From: Alternaria dauci
Lineage: Eukaryota; Ascomycota; Dothideomycetes; Pleosporales; Pleosporaceae
Length of the DNA: 64,000 nucleotides
NCBI RefSeq assembly: GCF_042100115.1
Contig: NC_091275.1
Coordinates: 2,604,001 to 2,668,000 of the forward strand
Direction of reading: 5' to 3'
Shown here: piece by piece, positions 40,111 to 51,103 of the stretch
How positions within the stretch are numbered: the stretch's first letter is position 1
Layout of the letters: each line of letters opens with the position of its first letter
Notes under the pieces: model-generated
The model's input: only the letters and a program-made list of their open reading frames with translations
What the model was told of the DNA's origin: nothing
Database searches by the model: none
Program-made: the position numbers and the translations under genes

Positions 40111-42534
40111 CTAATACAGGCGTCCTCGGCTGGCCTGGCTTGCTCTGCTGGGCGACGTCCGGCTCCTCTCATCTTCCTCGGGCACGTCGCTCAATCTAGT
40201 AGGATGGTGATGTCTCATGCCTACCCACTCGTCGCCGTAGCCATCGCCGCTATAGTCAGGTCGACCACCGGGGGGAGGGTGGCCCTGTTGAGAAGATGCC
40301 GTGCCTGAACTGGTTGCATAACCGCCCTGGGCGGTGGCTGTTGTGCCATAGTGCTGGAGATGCTCAAGTTCACGTCGGCGTGCGTCCTCTACGTCATATT
40401 CGTCCGATACTGGAGACTGGAGAGATCGGAACGGGATACGGCGCCCTGAATCATCGCGTATAAAGTTACCTCTCTCATCCAGGGCGTACTCGATGTCGCC
40501 TTCTGACTCTGCCTGAGACGTAACGTATGACTGCTCGTCATCCGGAAGACCGGATTCAGACTCCTGATGTAGATAGGAGGCAGGTTGTTGATAAAAGGCC
40601 TCTGGCTGTGACATGGCCGGCTGTGTAGATCCCTGCTGGGCTTGAGATGTATAGTATGGATATTGTAGGGGAGCAGGAGCTAGCGATTCGTCCGCAACTG
40701 AAGAGCCAGCAGGCCGAGATGATGCGGTTGATGCTGCGCCTGAAGGGACGTAGGTTCCTTGAGCTACATGTGCAGGCGCCTCAGGCTCTCGGCGTCCATG
40801 GCGGGCACTTTCAGTAAAGGGATCGGTGTCGGTCGGTGATTGGCCTTCCTCGTACGAGTAATGTTGTTCGATGCCCTCGCCACTGCTCTGTGCGCCAGCA
40901 TAAGTATCATCTCCATGTGCCCTGCCTTGACGTCCCATGTTCTGCGCCATCGGAACCACCTGCACTCCGCCAACCAATGTAGGTTGGCCTTCCCTTAACG
41001 AGAACGTGCGATCACGCTCTTCCTGTTCTCGTCTTCCAAGCTCTTCCCATGCTCGGCGTGCTTCTTCTTTCGAGATCTGTAGCTCACGCTTCATCTCAGA
41101 CACTGCTCGTTCGGCATTCTTCTTCTCGGTAGCCATGCGCTCCATATTTGCTTCAGCCTCGAGGCGAAGCTCGCGCTCCGAGTTGATTTGGTCAGTCAGT
41201 TGCGCTTCGCGCTCTTGAGCTCTCTCTTGGTCCTGGCGATGTTCGTAGAACCATCTCTGGAACTTGCGTTCGGACGACGCGCGCAGGCGTTGAAGTTCGA
41301 CAACAGCATGGAAGAGGTTGGCGCCAGCCGCCGACAGATCAGTGATTTGCCGGGACATTTGCTGTGCCAGTGGCTCTCTGCGAACTTCATCGGTGTTTTG
41401 CTCAAGTCGTCGTATCCAGTAAGACGTGAGACCCTCCCAATGTGAAGACAGAGTTTCCCAGCGCTCAAACGCATGTGGGAAGTTGGATGTTGTTGACTCG
41501 CGAGCTTGTCCAGTGGACGAACCCGGCGGAGGCGGCGGGCGTGGTGCAGCAGCTGAAGGGCCTGCTTGTGTAGAAGCTGTGGCGCCGGAGGGTCGCCGGG
41601 CGTGGCCTGAGCCAGCTGGTCTTCTGCTTTGTTCGGCTGTCGTTGGCAGACCTAGATTGGCCTGAGTGGGCCGAGACGGTTGTTGTTGTGTTTGTGAAGC
41701 TGCTCGAGGTCTTGACTGTGATGCGCCTGTTGTGGTCTCTTGTGCTTCGTTCATGGTGTTTTGTGATGGGATTGGTCTCTCTGGTTGACGCGGCACTCCG
41801 CCCGACGAGGTCGGGTATTGTACGTATTGGTCACCAGATCTGAGAGGAGCTGACTGGGGCTGCCTCTGGGTCCCAGGCTCAGTTGTTGGTGCTCCAGCTA
41901 CACCAGAAACAGCTTGAGCTCTTCTTTCTGCGCTGGCTCGCCTGCGTTCCTCCTCGGCGGCCTTTCTTTGTTCCTCCACTTCAGCCCGTTGTCGTCTAGC
42001 ATTCATGATCTGCGTTGGCGTACGTATGTTGGACCGATCGACAGGCACGGGACCGCCAGTTGTACGGGCCCCGCCATTGGCAGCGCGGCCACTTGTCAGA
42101 TCGGACATGGAGGCGTTCTCTTCGACCAGATCCGGGGTGAACGGATGTGGAATTCGGAGCCCCTCTTCGAGCACGAAGCGTATTGCCGAGGCAGTACGTC
42201 GGCTGATGCGAAGAGCGGGATGAGGCTCAGCGTAGGGGGTTGAGCGAGGGCGAGGAGTCTCAAAGCGAACGCGCTGTTGTTGGCTCGGATCGACTGATCT
42301 GGCGCGTTCGAAGTTGGGCGTGCGGCGAAGGCTGTTGGCGACGCTGCCCGTCGAACTTGATGCTCTCGAGCGGTTGTGCTGCGTGCGGTAGAAGGCGTCG
42401 GCTTGCTCCTGGCGTAGCTGGAGTGAGGTTCGATACTCGAACAGTGGCGCTGGGCCGTCGCGGTCGTGGTCTCGTGAAGATGTGTGCTGGAAGGGTAATA
42501 TATTTGCGAGCTCCGACGGATCGCTGGACGACAC
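40111..42534 (-). CDS. Large hypothetical coiled-coil protein (5' end incomplete in the model)
   Basis: One long exon codes for about 807 residues. The N-terminal half is disordered (Ser, Arg, Gln, Pro). A conserved-looking block F-E-R-W-E-T-L-S-S-H-W-E-G-L-T-S-Y-W-I-R-R-L follows, then a coiled coil of about 130 residues (R-E-A-Q-L-T-D-Q-I-N-S-E-R-E-L-R-L-E-A), then a second disordered tail. The frame at 42534 opens with GTG rather than ATG and sits directly after a CACAG acceptor-like site. The exon therefore probably begins with TG, and an upstream exon ending in A would complete a split ATG; that exon was not located. No named family was recognised. Confidence 0.75.
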   Translation of the reverse strand: MSSSDPSELANILPFQHTSSRDHDRDGPAPLFEYRTSLQLRQEQADAFYRTQHNRSRASSSTGSVANSLRRTPNFERARSVDPSQQQRVRFETPRPRSTPYAEPHPALRISRRTASAIRFVLEEGLRIPHPFTPDLVEENASMSDLTSGRAANGGARTTGGPVPVDRSNIRTPTQIMNARRQRAEVEEQRKAAEEERRRASAERRAQAVSGVAGAPTTEPGTQRQPQSAPLRSGDQYVQYPTSSGGVPRQPERPIPSQNTMNEAQETTTGASQSRPRAASQTQQQPSRPTQANLGLPTTAEQSRRPAGSGHARRPSGATASTQAGPSAAAPRPPPPPGSSTGQARESTTSNFPHAFERWETLSSHWEGLTSYWIRRLEQNTDEVRREPLAQQMSRQITDLSAAGANLFHAVVELQRLRASSERKFQRWFYEHRQDQERAQEREAQLTDQINSERELRLEAEANMERMATEKKNAERAVSEMKRELQISKEEARRAWEELGRREQEERDRTFSLREGQPTLVGGVQVVPMAQNMGRQGRAHGDDTYAGAQSSGEGIEQHYSYEEGQSPTDTDPFTESARHGRREPEAPAHVAQGTYVPSGAASTASSRPAGSSVADESLAPAPLQYPYYTSQAQQGSTQPAMSQPEAFYQQPASYLHQESESGLPDDEQSYVTSQAESEGDIEYALDERGNFIRDDSGRRIPFRSLQSPVSDEYDVEDARRRELEHLQHYGTTATAQGGYATSSGTASSQQGHPPPGGRPDYSGDGYGDEWVGMRHHHPTRLSDVPEEDERSRTSPSRASQASRGRLY

Positions 42535-44237
42535 TGTGAGTCGAGGGAATGTTACGCAGGCTCAATTGCCCCTTGCGCCGTCGAGGGCACCCGACCGGGT
42601 TGGAGGGAATACCCAGCGGCTGATTCTCTTGGAGTGGGCTAAGCAGCGCGCGACGGCGTGCTTATGTTGGAATGCACGAAAGCTGGCTGGTGAGTATAAT
42701 GTCAGATACAGAGACTGCGGGAGGGCTAGCAGAGGAGCCATTGCTGCGGTGCGCCCTAGCAGGTCCACGCGTGAGGCAGGGTGGTTGGGAGGAGGTGAAG
42801 GGCTGGGAGGTGGCTGGGAGGCTTCGTGAAATCGACTTACACCTCTCACCGACACTCGCAGAGAACAGCCAATGTGCGTGTCTGGATGCGCGATGTGCGA
42901 GCAGCTATGCGCTGTGCTGCTGTCGTGGTGCTGGCCTCAAGTTCTGCTGTCCAGGCCGGAGCAGACGTCACTGGACGGAAAGCTGTCCCTCAGCCCCAGC
43001 GCTCGGAAGCGCGGCGCCTGCTGCAACGCGCGGGCGGGAAGTAAAGAGTGACTGGAGAGACGATGGGTATCGTGCAAATATGCATTGAAGTCGCGCGGCC
43101 GAGCAATCGCGGACCTGTGGTAGCGCTCTTGGGGGCGCGAGCGGACGTTCACCCGGAAAGCAAATACGACAAACGCTGATATTTGCTGATGTGGAGTCGC
43201 ACTGACCGACGTGCAGCGAGATGCATGCAAGCGACTGGTATGAGGCCGGGATAGCAGACGCAGAGGGAGAGTTGGTGACGGCTACGATCGATTGCCAGCG
43301 TGCCAGCTCATCGTGCTTGTTCTGCTAACCTGGCATGGGGGCCAAGGTACAGCGCGAACCGGAAAGCGGAAAGCCCGTCGCCGTCATGACCGGCCGAACG
43401 AAGCAAGGCAGCAGAAGCCAGCAGTTCAGGACGCTTTCTCAGGAGGACTTGGAGTCGGAGATTCATCTGGCACACGGCCTCACTCGCTGCTCGTGGTCGC
43501 GGTTACCTCATCGCACCTGCCCCCCTCCGAGATGCGCCTGCCAATCAGCGGGCCATGATGCGCCTTTGTGAAGAAGGAGCGGCCCGCTGGAGGCGGGCCA
43601 ATACGTCACAGCATTTGGCTACATGTCTCGTGTCCCTTCAACCCAACGACGACCAGCTGTGTCAATTATATCAAAGACCTGTGCCGCAGCGACTCTCGTC
43701 TCATCACGGTAGAGGCCCTCGTTGTCGTGCACTGCCAACATAGAGGGCGTATGGCCTTTACCCCTGCAGCCTGCATACATGGCATGCAACTCCCAGCCTC
43801 GCCTATGCGCAAGACCCACGATCCTGCAGCAACGCACCAACAAGGAAACATGCTGCAGACGCAACGCCCGCTAGGCCCGCTGACGAGTTGTCATCGTCAG
43901 ACGTCCCTCGAGTCTGTCACTTTTTAAACACAAACACATGGCGCACACCGCCTCACAACACGAATCGCAAGCACATCGGACCATGGCGGCAACGCGAACT
44001 CTACTGCAAAGACGCTGAAATGTCAGCAACGAACAAGTAGCACCGATAATACAACATGGATATGGAATGTGTTTATTCGTGTCGATCCTAGGAAAGGGCC
44101 AGACTCTCGAGTGAGACCTAGCTACAAGGGTATTCCTGAAAGCTCTTTTTCAAAGCCTCCAAGCGCCAAAACCTCCCGCGCTGTGGTATAGTAGTTTGTC
44201 GTCTCTCAGTCAACCGCCATGTGCCATCCGTCCGTTC
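42535..44237. other. GC-rich intergenic region
   Basis: These 1.7 kb include the unidentified 5' exon and promoter of the coiled-coil gene (probably 42536-42860, GC-rich). Beyond that, several open frames of about 80-130 codons exist on both strands but overlap and lack family signals. No RNA or mobile element was seen. Confidence 0.4.
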
Positions 44238-44921
44238 CTATGAAGCCGAAGTAAGGGTCTTTGGACGGGACTTGATTGATGCTGCCAGCAGTCCCTTCCA
44301 TATCTCCTCACTCCCTGTGACCAGCCCCGTAATAAGAACAGTGTCAAAAGCAAACAAGACGCTGAGAAAGACCGGACCAATTTCAGGAAGCGGCACCGGA
44401 ATGGGCACCGGAATGAGCACCAGAACCAGACAACCAATCCCAGGATCGCCTTATCTTGTGCTTGAAGCTGTTTTCGGCGGCTGACGTGGAATCGTCTGTG
44501 ACTTCATCGTCATCCAAGAGGCTGACCTTGTCGTAACTGCTATTGCTGGAGACTGCAGTAGTCGCGCTGGCGACAGATATCAGACTCTCGCCAATCGGAG
44601 AGGTATCGACCGCATCAGGCATCGCAGGCATCTCAGGGGAGCTTCGAGCGGTCGAGGGGACTACAGGCGTTGTGATGCTGGAGCCGCGGGTCGATACATT
44701 TGACGCCATACTCAACGAGGTTTTACCAACAGTTGCGGGAATGGACAGCGGATGGGCTGGAAAATAGCCATCATCATTGATGGTACCATCCAAGGCCTCG
44801 CCGAGATCCTTCATATGGAGGGACTCCTTGGTCAGTGGCACTGGGGAGCATATTGAGGAATATTCTTCAACTGGCGTCGAGAGACCTGTCGCTTGAGAAA
44901 CGACATCGCCTTGGTGGTTTC

Positions 44922-44986
44922 CTACAGTGTAGTGTACGAAGGTTAGTGTTTGTCTCTAGTGCGGTTCGTACAGAGACATCACTAAC
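44922..44986 (-). repeat. Introner-like intron D (65 nt)
   Basis: GTTAGT donor and TGTAG acceptor. In the first 40 bases it matches intron B (55736-55800) at 27 positions, including the central GAGACA block. Confidence 0.75.
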
Positions 44987-45079
44987 GCTGGTCACCACGG
45001 TCGTCAAAAACTCCCGTCCAATTAGGCCATTGGATCAAGCAATGAGATGTCGCGTTGTTGACTATCATGCCCCATCTAT

Positions 45080-45143
45080 CTATATTTTGGTCAGTGAAGT
45101 CGATACGTGTCTCATATGCAGATCGTATAGGGACATTGCTTAC
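45080..45143 (-). repeat. Introner-like intron A (64 nt)
   Basis: GTAAGC donor and ATATAG acceptor. Its first 48 bases match intron B of the unrelated lyase gene at 40 positions without gaps. Confidence 0.85.
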
Positions 45144-46419
45144 TGTGAGGAGTACGAGGAGTCTTCGGAGCGCGCAGGCCGCTATCGATGCAGTTCTTGC
45201 CGCAAGTCAAAAGCGCGATACGGGACAGCTCATGCTCAAAGGGTAGGTAATCGACAACGAATCCGTCAAGCTTGAGGCACCTTATTAAACGAGTCAGTCT
45301 CTGCAATGTAGGAAGAAGCTTTCTTCTCAGGAATTGAACACGAGGATGTTCTGTCTTTAGGCTTCAGTCCTTACGACAAAATACCCAGCGATCACCTTTG
45401 AAGTTCTTGTTGTGTTGCAGCTCATAGGGAATGAGCTTTTGGTATGGCTCATGTCTTCCCATCTCTAGGAGATTCACACGTACCATAGCGAGAGCGGCTT
45501 AGCCTCCTCCAAACCTGCGGCGATACGTGCTTTACGCATGCTGAAGTCATCGAGATACTCTCCGGTGCCGAAGAAATGATGTAAGATTCCTTTTCCGTCG
45601 ACGCCCCTGGAAAGTATTAGTAACAGTGGCTCTGTGTTGAACACTGGTTGGGTTCCTGCTCGTAGTAACTCACTTGTACTCCTTTTCTTTGGAATCCGCC
45701 TTTGGAACAGTCAAGCCACGAACGTCCTCAGCTTTGTGCCAGTGGTTTTGACGCACAATTGGGGGCGCTGCCATGCTAAGGTCCAGGACGCGCATGCCGA
45801 TTTCGGACGTGTTGCGAAAGACAGTTTCCCAATACACTGACTGAAGAGAGTCGTGCATACCGAACAGTCGAAGCTCCTTAAGCTTCGTCTGCTGAACAAG
45901 GGGCCTCATCTCTGCTGGTGTAATGTATGACCTATACTCCTTTGTACCATCTTGCTCGAGGCGAACGGGCTGACCGAGGTCGAGAGTAAGCTTCGTGAGC
46001 GACGTGGACAGCTTCTCCCATATGACAGCCATGAACGGCAAACCGGAGATCCAACTAGAAATCATTAACCAACAAGCGGGCGCAGCGAGAAGATGTACAC
46101 ACGTCAATTCTGTGAGCGCAGGCATATGCTCGACGAGCATCGCGATTCGATCGCACGCATTGGGCCACTCTTGTTCGCCCTTCTTCGGTACCGTTGGCTT
46201 CCACTCGCCGACAACGTAAAGCTTGGTCACCGGAGCAAGACGGTCGTAGACATCGATGAGGTAATTGTCGACTTGCTCGACAACGTGCTCAAGCGAAGAG
46301 ACTACATCGCCGTTCTTGTCGCGACCGACGTCGAGTACGAAGCAGTCGGCCTTGTCGCGGTCAGCAGTAAGCGCCTTCTCGAGGATATAGGAACCCAGAT
46401 TGTCCTTGAGTTCTGCCAT

Positions 46420-49400
46420 TGTTCGTGAAGATCAGTTGTGGGGTTGATCAGTTGGCTGGTTGATTGGTTGCAGTGGTCGGTGATAGCGGTTCGGAAATAG
46501 GTGAGTCGAGGATTTTAATACGAGCGGTCTCAAGGTTGTTGCAATTCAGACTGGGGTGGGTACGGAACTGGATTCGGTGCAGCAATGAGGGGTCTGGTAA
46601 GACTGTTTGCTATGGGAAGGCGCTCACGGTGAAATTGCGACGCAAACAATGACGTGAACTCATATCAGGCTGTTTGAAGAACGCACAATAGTCGCCGCAT
46701 GGCTGTAGCATTTCACTACCTTAGGGTGAAATTGAAAATGCCGGTCGTTTGATTGGCTATATAGCGAAAGTGTGTAAGCATGGAAGGTGCACGCCGGAAA
46801 GGTAGGAAGTTGCGGTACATGCCCAATTGCGCTTTCTGATTCAGAGTAGAGCAGACAGTCAGGAGCAACTATTCGTGTGCGCAAGTGGATCACTGCATGA
46901 CATGATCACATCGAGAGACGAGCAGCTCGGGAATCGCATACCAGAATACCGCATGGGGCTTAATGCCGAGTCGTCTCAGACTTGTGAGTAACTCAAAACT
47001 CAAATTAGTGTACAGCTCCAAGAGAATACAGTCAATGCGTCTATGCCAATGGCCCGGGGCTGAAAGCAAGATTTCCTCTCACAATGTACCTCGTCCTAGT
47101 CAGTAACTCTTATATTACCCGCACCTGATGAACGTTCGACAACTGTGTATGCGTATGAATTATCTCTAAAGCTGTCTGCATATTCTCTGAGCCTTGAATT
47201 GGGAGTTTCACACTCTCACACTTCTCTCAAATTGAATGACCAACGCACTGCTGTCTTCGGGTTCTTAATGTCGTACGGACTTAAGCATGACCGTCGCTAA
47301 TGGATTGTTGCCAACGCATGTAGTTAAATCAGTGAAGCTAACATGATATATTCGACGGCTGAAACTGTCCAGTAAGAAGTTCTTCCATTGCCAAGGTCGT
47401 CAAAGCCGTGACAGTGCGCTTTGTTATTCCTCTCTTCTTGGTGGGTAAAACGCTGTAGGTGTAGGCAAGCAACTAGAGTGTCTCATGAGACAAGGGAAGA
47501 TGATAGCACGTGTTTCGCCACTAACACGATCGTATGAAGCTAACGACCAGGAGTCCACATCGGTGTTTACCATATCGGAATACTTTAACAAAAGACGCGC
47601 CGTTGGCTCAACGAAAGATTTGCTTTCCAATAAGAACTCCCAGATGATGTCGGGAAGTGTACCCGAATCCAGAATCTCGATACGAAATCTAAATTACTTT
47701 TCGCTGTTATAAATGGAGGTATGGAACCAGGGCTCAAGTCGGCGTCTTGCATTGCTTTTTAGCTCGATCCATGAGTGACATGGCGGCTTCCAGGGACTGA
47801 TAAGCCACTTGTCATGCCTGGCCCGTCTGCTTAGTCTGTAGTCTTGGTATACCCACGCGGTGCGGGTACACTTCGGGCCGGTTCCGATGCTCCTTGTACA
47901 CGGCGAGAGCAACGTAACCGACGGAACGGTTCACCCGAAGACGGCAGTTGCCTTCGCGTAGATGTGAAAGCTCATACCGGTTTCTGTTTTGATACCTAGG
48001 CGATGCAAGTCGGCGATTGGGTTGCCTCCCAGTACCGCGGTCGTCCCGAGATGTCGTGTCGATTGCGTTGCTTATACGTTTCCAAATACGGGTAGGTCCG
48101 ATTCGTGAAGGTTTATCTAGGTCTAGTTTCATGGGTGGCGCATTCCGCATTCGTGAAAATACGGTCTACAAGAAATCTAGGCATAATAGGTATACTCCAG
48201 AGCTTGATGGGAGTCGGGTGGATCGGGTAGACCGCACTTTCGGCTCCGGATTTACAATCGCGATTGGAGTGGGCCAGCAATCGGATACTGGAACCAACGA
48301 AGATTGGATCTGTAGACTGTAGAATGGGGAAGCTGGTCCGGCACAAAAGTCGGTGTCGAAGAGTCTGAGCTAGGAATCGGTAGTGCGTTCTGTATCCTGT
48401 AAGCCACTGCCCATAGCGAGCAAAAGAAATTATATGAACCAGACCCTTCACCGCATAACGGCAAACTACTCCTCGGAGGTTTTGGCCTGGAATCTGGTTT
48501 TAATTTGACCGTTCTTGATGCCCAATATCAGCCACAAAAGGCCAAATGAGGCGCTCGCTACCCCACAGTATCCCAAAGACACTTGACGCTACGACTGTGG
48601 AGGAATGTCGATCTAAATTAACGCGCTTCGCATCGTACCGTTTGATGAGACTGAACTAGTACGGTACAATGGCACTTTTTCGGAACGTGGCAATGCCATG
48701 CGCCTGGGATCCAAATCTCATGGACTTTTCCGTTGCCTGTCGCGTGGTGACGAATCTTGCCAACTTGCTAACACTTGCACACGATGGTGTTCTACACGAT
48801 GTAGATTTTAATGGTCTCGATTGGCCGTTAGGTTGCTAGGTTGTGACGGCACCCTGCAAGATGGACAAGATTTGTTGTTGTTACATGTGGTCAGTATCCA
48901 TGAAGAATTTGAGATTGACAATTTTCCATGCCCAAACTTGGTCTGGATTACCCATGCGTCCGAGGAAGTGAGTGCAATGTCGCTATCCTAGATCTCTAAG
49001 TCGCTGGACAGAGACCCGAGTTAAAAGCAAAGTGTTGCAAAATGCAGTCATCCACCGGCATGAATCGTTACGAAATCCGAATCGTATTCGTCGTACGTTG
49101 CCCCGTTTGGATCAGGCGGTCATTGATGACCAAATAGGAACAAAAACATGAAACCCTAACGATATAAGAAGGAATTATTGCTCGGGGCAGACTGCTGAGA
49201 GGAGTAAATGTATGTGGACGATGGTGGTGTGTCTTCGCGCCTCATGACGTAAATGCGCTTCGCTGGCAGAGTCACGAGCCATTTCGACAATTATGCATCC
49301 TTGAACTTGTATGGTAGATTTCATTCGCCTCGAAAGTGCTTGAAACTGTCCGCGGAGCGACCTGGATTGAGGGCTGCAGTTGCTGCAAGAGCAAGGAACA

Positions 49401-50558
49401 TGCTTGCAGATCTAGGGCTGCTGCATGGCGGAGGGGAGCAAGTCTGACATGTGGGATCTAGCAGGATGAGATCGGAAACACCCCACGCTAACTAATCTAC
49501 GGCTAAGCGCCTACCACCTAGAGTACGACCGAACTCCTGACTGCCTCACGAAGGATGCGACACATCATGACACTTTCAAATATCGACTGCGCCGTCGGCG
49601 GGATCGCCCCGCTACCGGAGAGACGGACAGGGGATGACATAACTTCCGGTTGTGCATTCACAGACTGTGGTGATGATTCCTCCAAGGCCTGTAACTTTAT
49701 GCGCCTTTCACCGGTAAGCAACAGTCGTGCAACAAATCCTTCTTCCTATATGTGTAAAATTTGCGCCTTGAAAAGCTTCGACGGCAGGGTTATTGCGTTG
49801 GATGACGAAGTTGTCGCGCTCGAGACCACGGTGCTGAACTAATCTTGGTTCTGGATGGATCATCCAATCTCCGCACCTAAAATTGGTCTTTGTTTGAAGC
49901 AGCCTTGATGCATCCATCGCCCCATGCCGAGGAGGGTCGCGAAATTGTTGGAGTAGCTGTTGGGTATGACAATGGTAACTGAGAGGAGACGTAGCAGTAG
50001 CTGGGTGTGGAAGTCCATCGTGTCTGGGCAGAAAATTGCACACGAATGCTTATAATCTTATCAGGTAAACTATATATGAAAGAACGCTCGTAATGCAGAT
50101 AAGAAAATGATATAAGTCTAGGCTAGCTAGTAGGATGCTATTTTTGATACGTTTGCTGCTACAGGAGGTGCGTGGGTTGCATTTTCAATACAGTGAGTGA
50201 CAACAGAAGTTGTTGTGGTTGCTATTGCGGCGCTCGTCGCGCAGTCTAGATCATGTTTTTGCGTGGCTAAGCGCCTGGGCGTCCGTTATCTTTGATTGGC
50301 GACTTGGTGCGGGTTGTAGTACTGATATTCCGTGGGAAATAATATACACGCGGGCTAGGGATGCGTTGCGACGGAGCTGTGGCCGTGGTATCTTCGGGTG
50401 CCGCCGGTGTTACGTAGATGTTATTGAAAATCGAAATCGCAATGCGAATTGGTTTGCATGGCGCCGGATGAGGGTCGATACTGTGGGACGAAGGTCTCGA
50501 GCGTGTTCGCTAGGGGTGAAGATAAGATGGAATGTGCCAACCCAAAATCTTCCGTCAT
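46420..50558. other. Gene-poor stretch
   Basis: No intact gene could be supported in these 4.1 kb. Coding-like fragments occur on the minus strand at about 47700-48450 (for example L-R-V-N-R-S-V-G-Y-V-A-L-A-V-Y-K-E-H, then after a TGA V-A-Y-Q-S-L-E-A-A-M-S-L-M-D-R-A). Another is at 49850-50018 (-), a 51-codon frame with a hydrophobic start. They may be decayed genes. The rest appears non-coding. Confidence 0.4.
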
Positions 50559-51103
50559 TCAAACACTGCGAGACGAACGGTTGTCCTTTATGCCGACATT
50601 CATCTTACAGTCTTCGTCGTCGTCCGAGTCAAGCATGTGGTCACCAGGAAAGCGTCTTAATCCACTCTCCAGCATCCGGAAAGTCTCTGAGTAGGCCTTC
50701 GAGGGAACGGCGTCCGGAGGAATGATGAGTGAAGCGACATCCATCTTGATCGATCTGGGATAGGGGAGATCATTTGGATCTCTAATGAACCAACTGGGGT
50801 CCTGCGTAGCATCGACCTTTCTTGTATGATGCGAGTTTAGGTCTGAAAATCTCTCATCCAGAATCTTGCGTAGCACGCGCTCAACTTGCTCATCTGTGGG
50901 GCCCTGTATGGCCTGTCTCTGTTCCAGTAGAAGGATGCGTTCGTGCAGTTTCCGAAAGCACAGTTCTGTTCTGCGCATGAACTCATGGCTATAGAGATAA
51001 GCATGATTGAATTACCACAATGAACGAATTGCTGTGCTTACTACCATGCTGCAATCTGATCGAAAGATTGATTGATCTTCTGCACCTGGAACGTAAACGA
51101 CAT
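50559..51103 (-). CDS. Small hypothetical protein, helical N-terminus and acidic C-terminus
   Basis: Exon 1 (51103-51042, M-S-F-T-F-Q-V-Q-K-I-N-Q-S-F-D-Q) joins exon 2 (50988-50559) across a 53-nt intron. The GTAAGC donor is preferred because it gives A-A-W-Y-H-E-F-M-R-R. The 163-residue product starts with a long amphipathic helix (R-K-L-H-E-R-I-L-L-L-E-Q-R-Q-A-I). Next come T-D-E-Q-V-E-R-V-L-R-K-I-L-D-E-R-F and a Pro-containing middle, and it ends near an acidic run D-S-D-D-D-E-D. It is the only convincing gene in the 46.4-54.8 kb stretch. No family was recognised. Confidence 0.68.

Larger units (their letters stand above)
44238..46419 (-). pseudogene. Leucine-rich-repeat-like (F-box/LRR type) gene, frameshifted and with in-frame TGA
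   Basis: Exons 46419-46103, 46054-45674, 45606-45144, 45079-44987 and 44921 onward are joined by introns of 48, 67, 64 and 65 nt. The protein shows LRR-like leucine spacing (L-K-E-L-R-L-F-G-M-H; R-V-L-D-L-S-M-A; L-I-R-C-L-K-L-D-G-F; S-R-I-A-L-L-T-C-G-K-N-C-I-D-S-G-L). Three lesions are visible. A one-base loss or two-base gain near 45490 precedes V-R-V-N-L-L-E-M-G-R-H-E-P-Y. A TGA at 45364-45366 is followed in frame by S-L-K-T-E-H-P-R-V-Q-F-L. Near 44440 the frame ending at 44383 and a hydrophobic frame ending at 44238 compete. An intron from about 45484 to 45283 would bypass the first two lesions and is the main alternative. The last two introns are introner-like (see findings). Confidence 0.6.

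Noticed and set aside
47424..48451. Several overlapping ORFs as real genes
   Set aside because: Protein-like runs occur in more than one frame on the minus strand and are interrupted by stops. No consistent exon model could be made.
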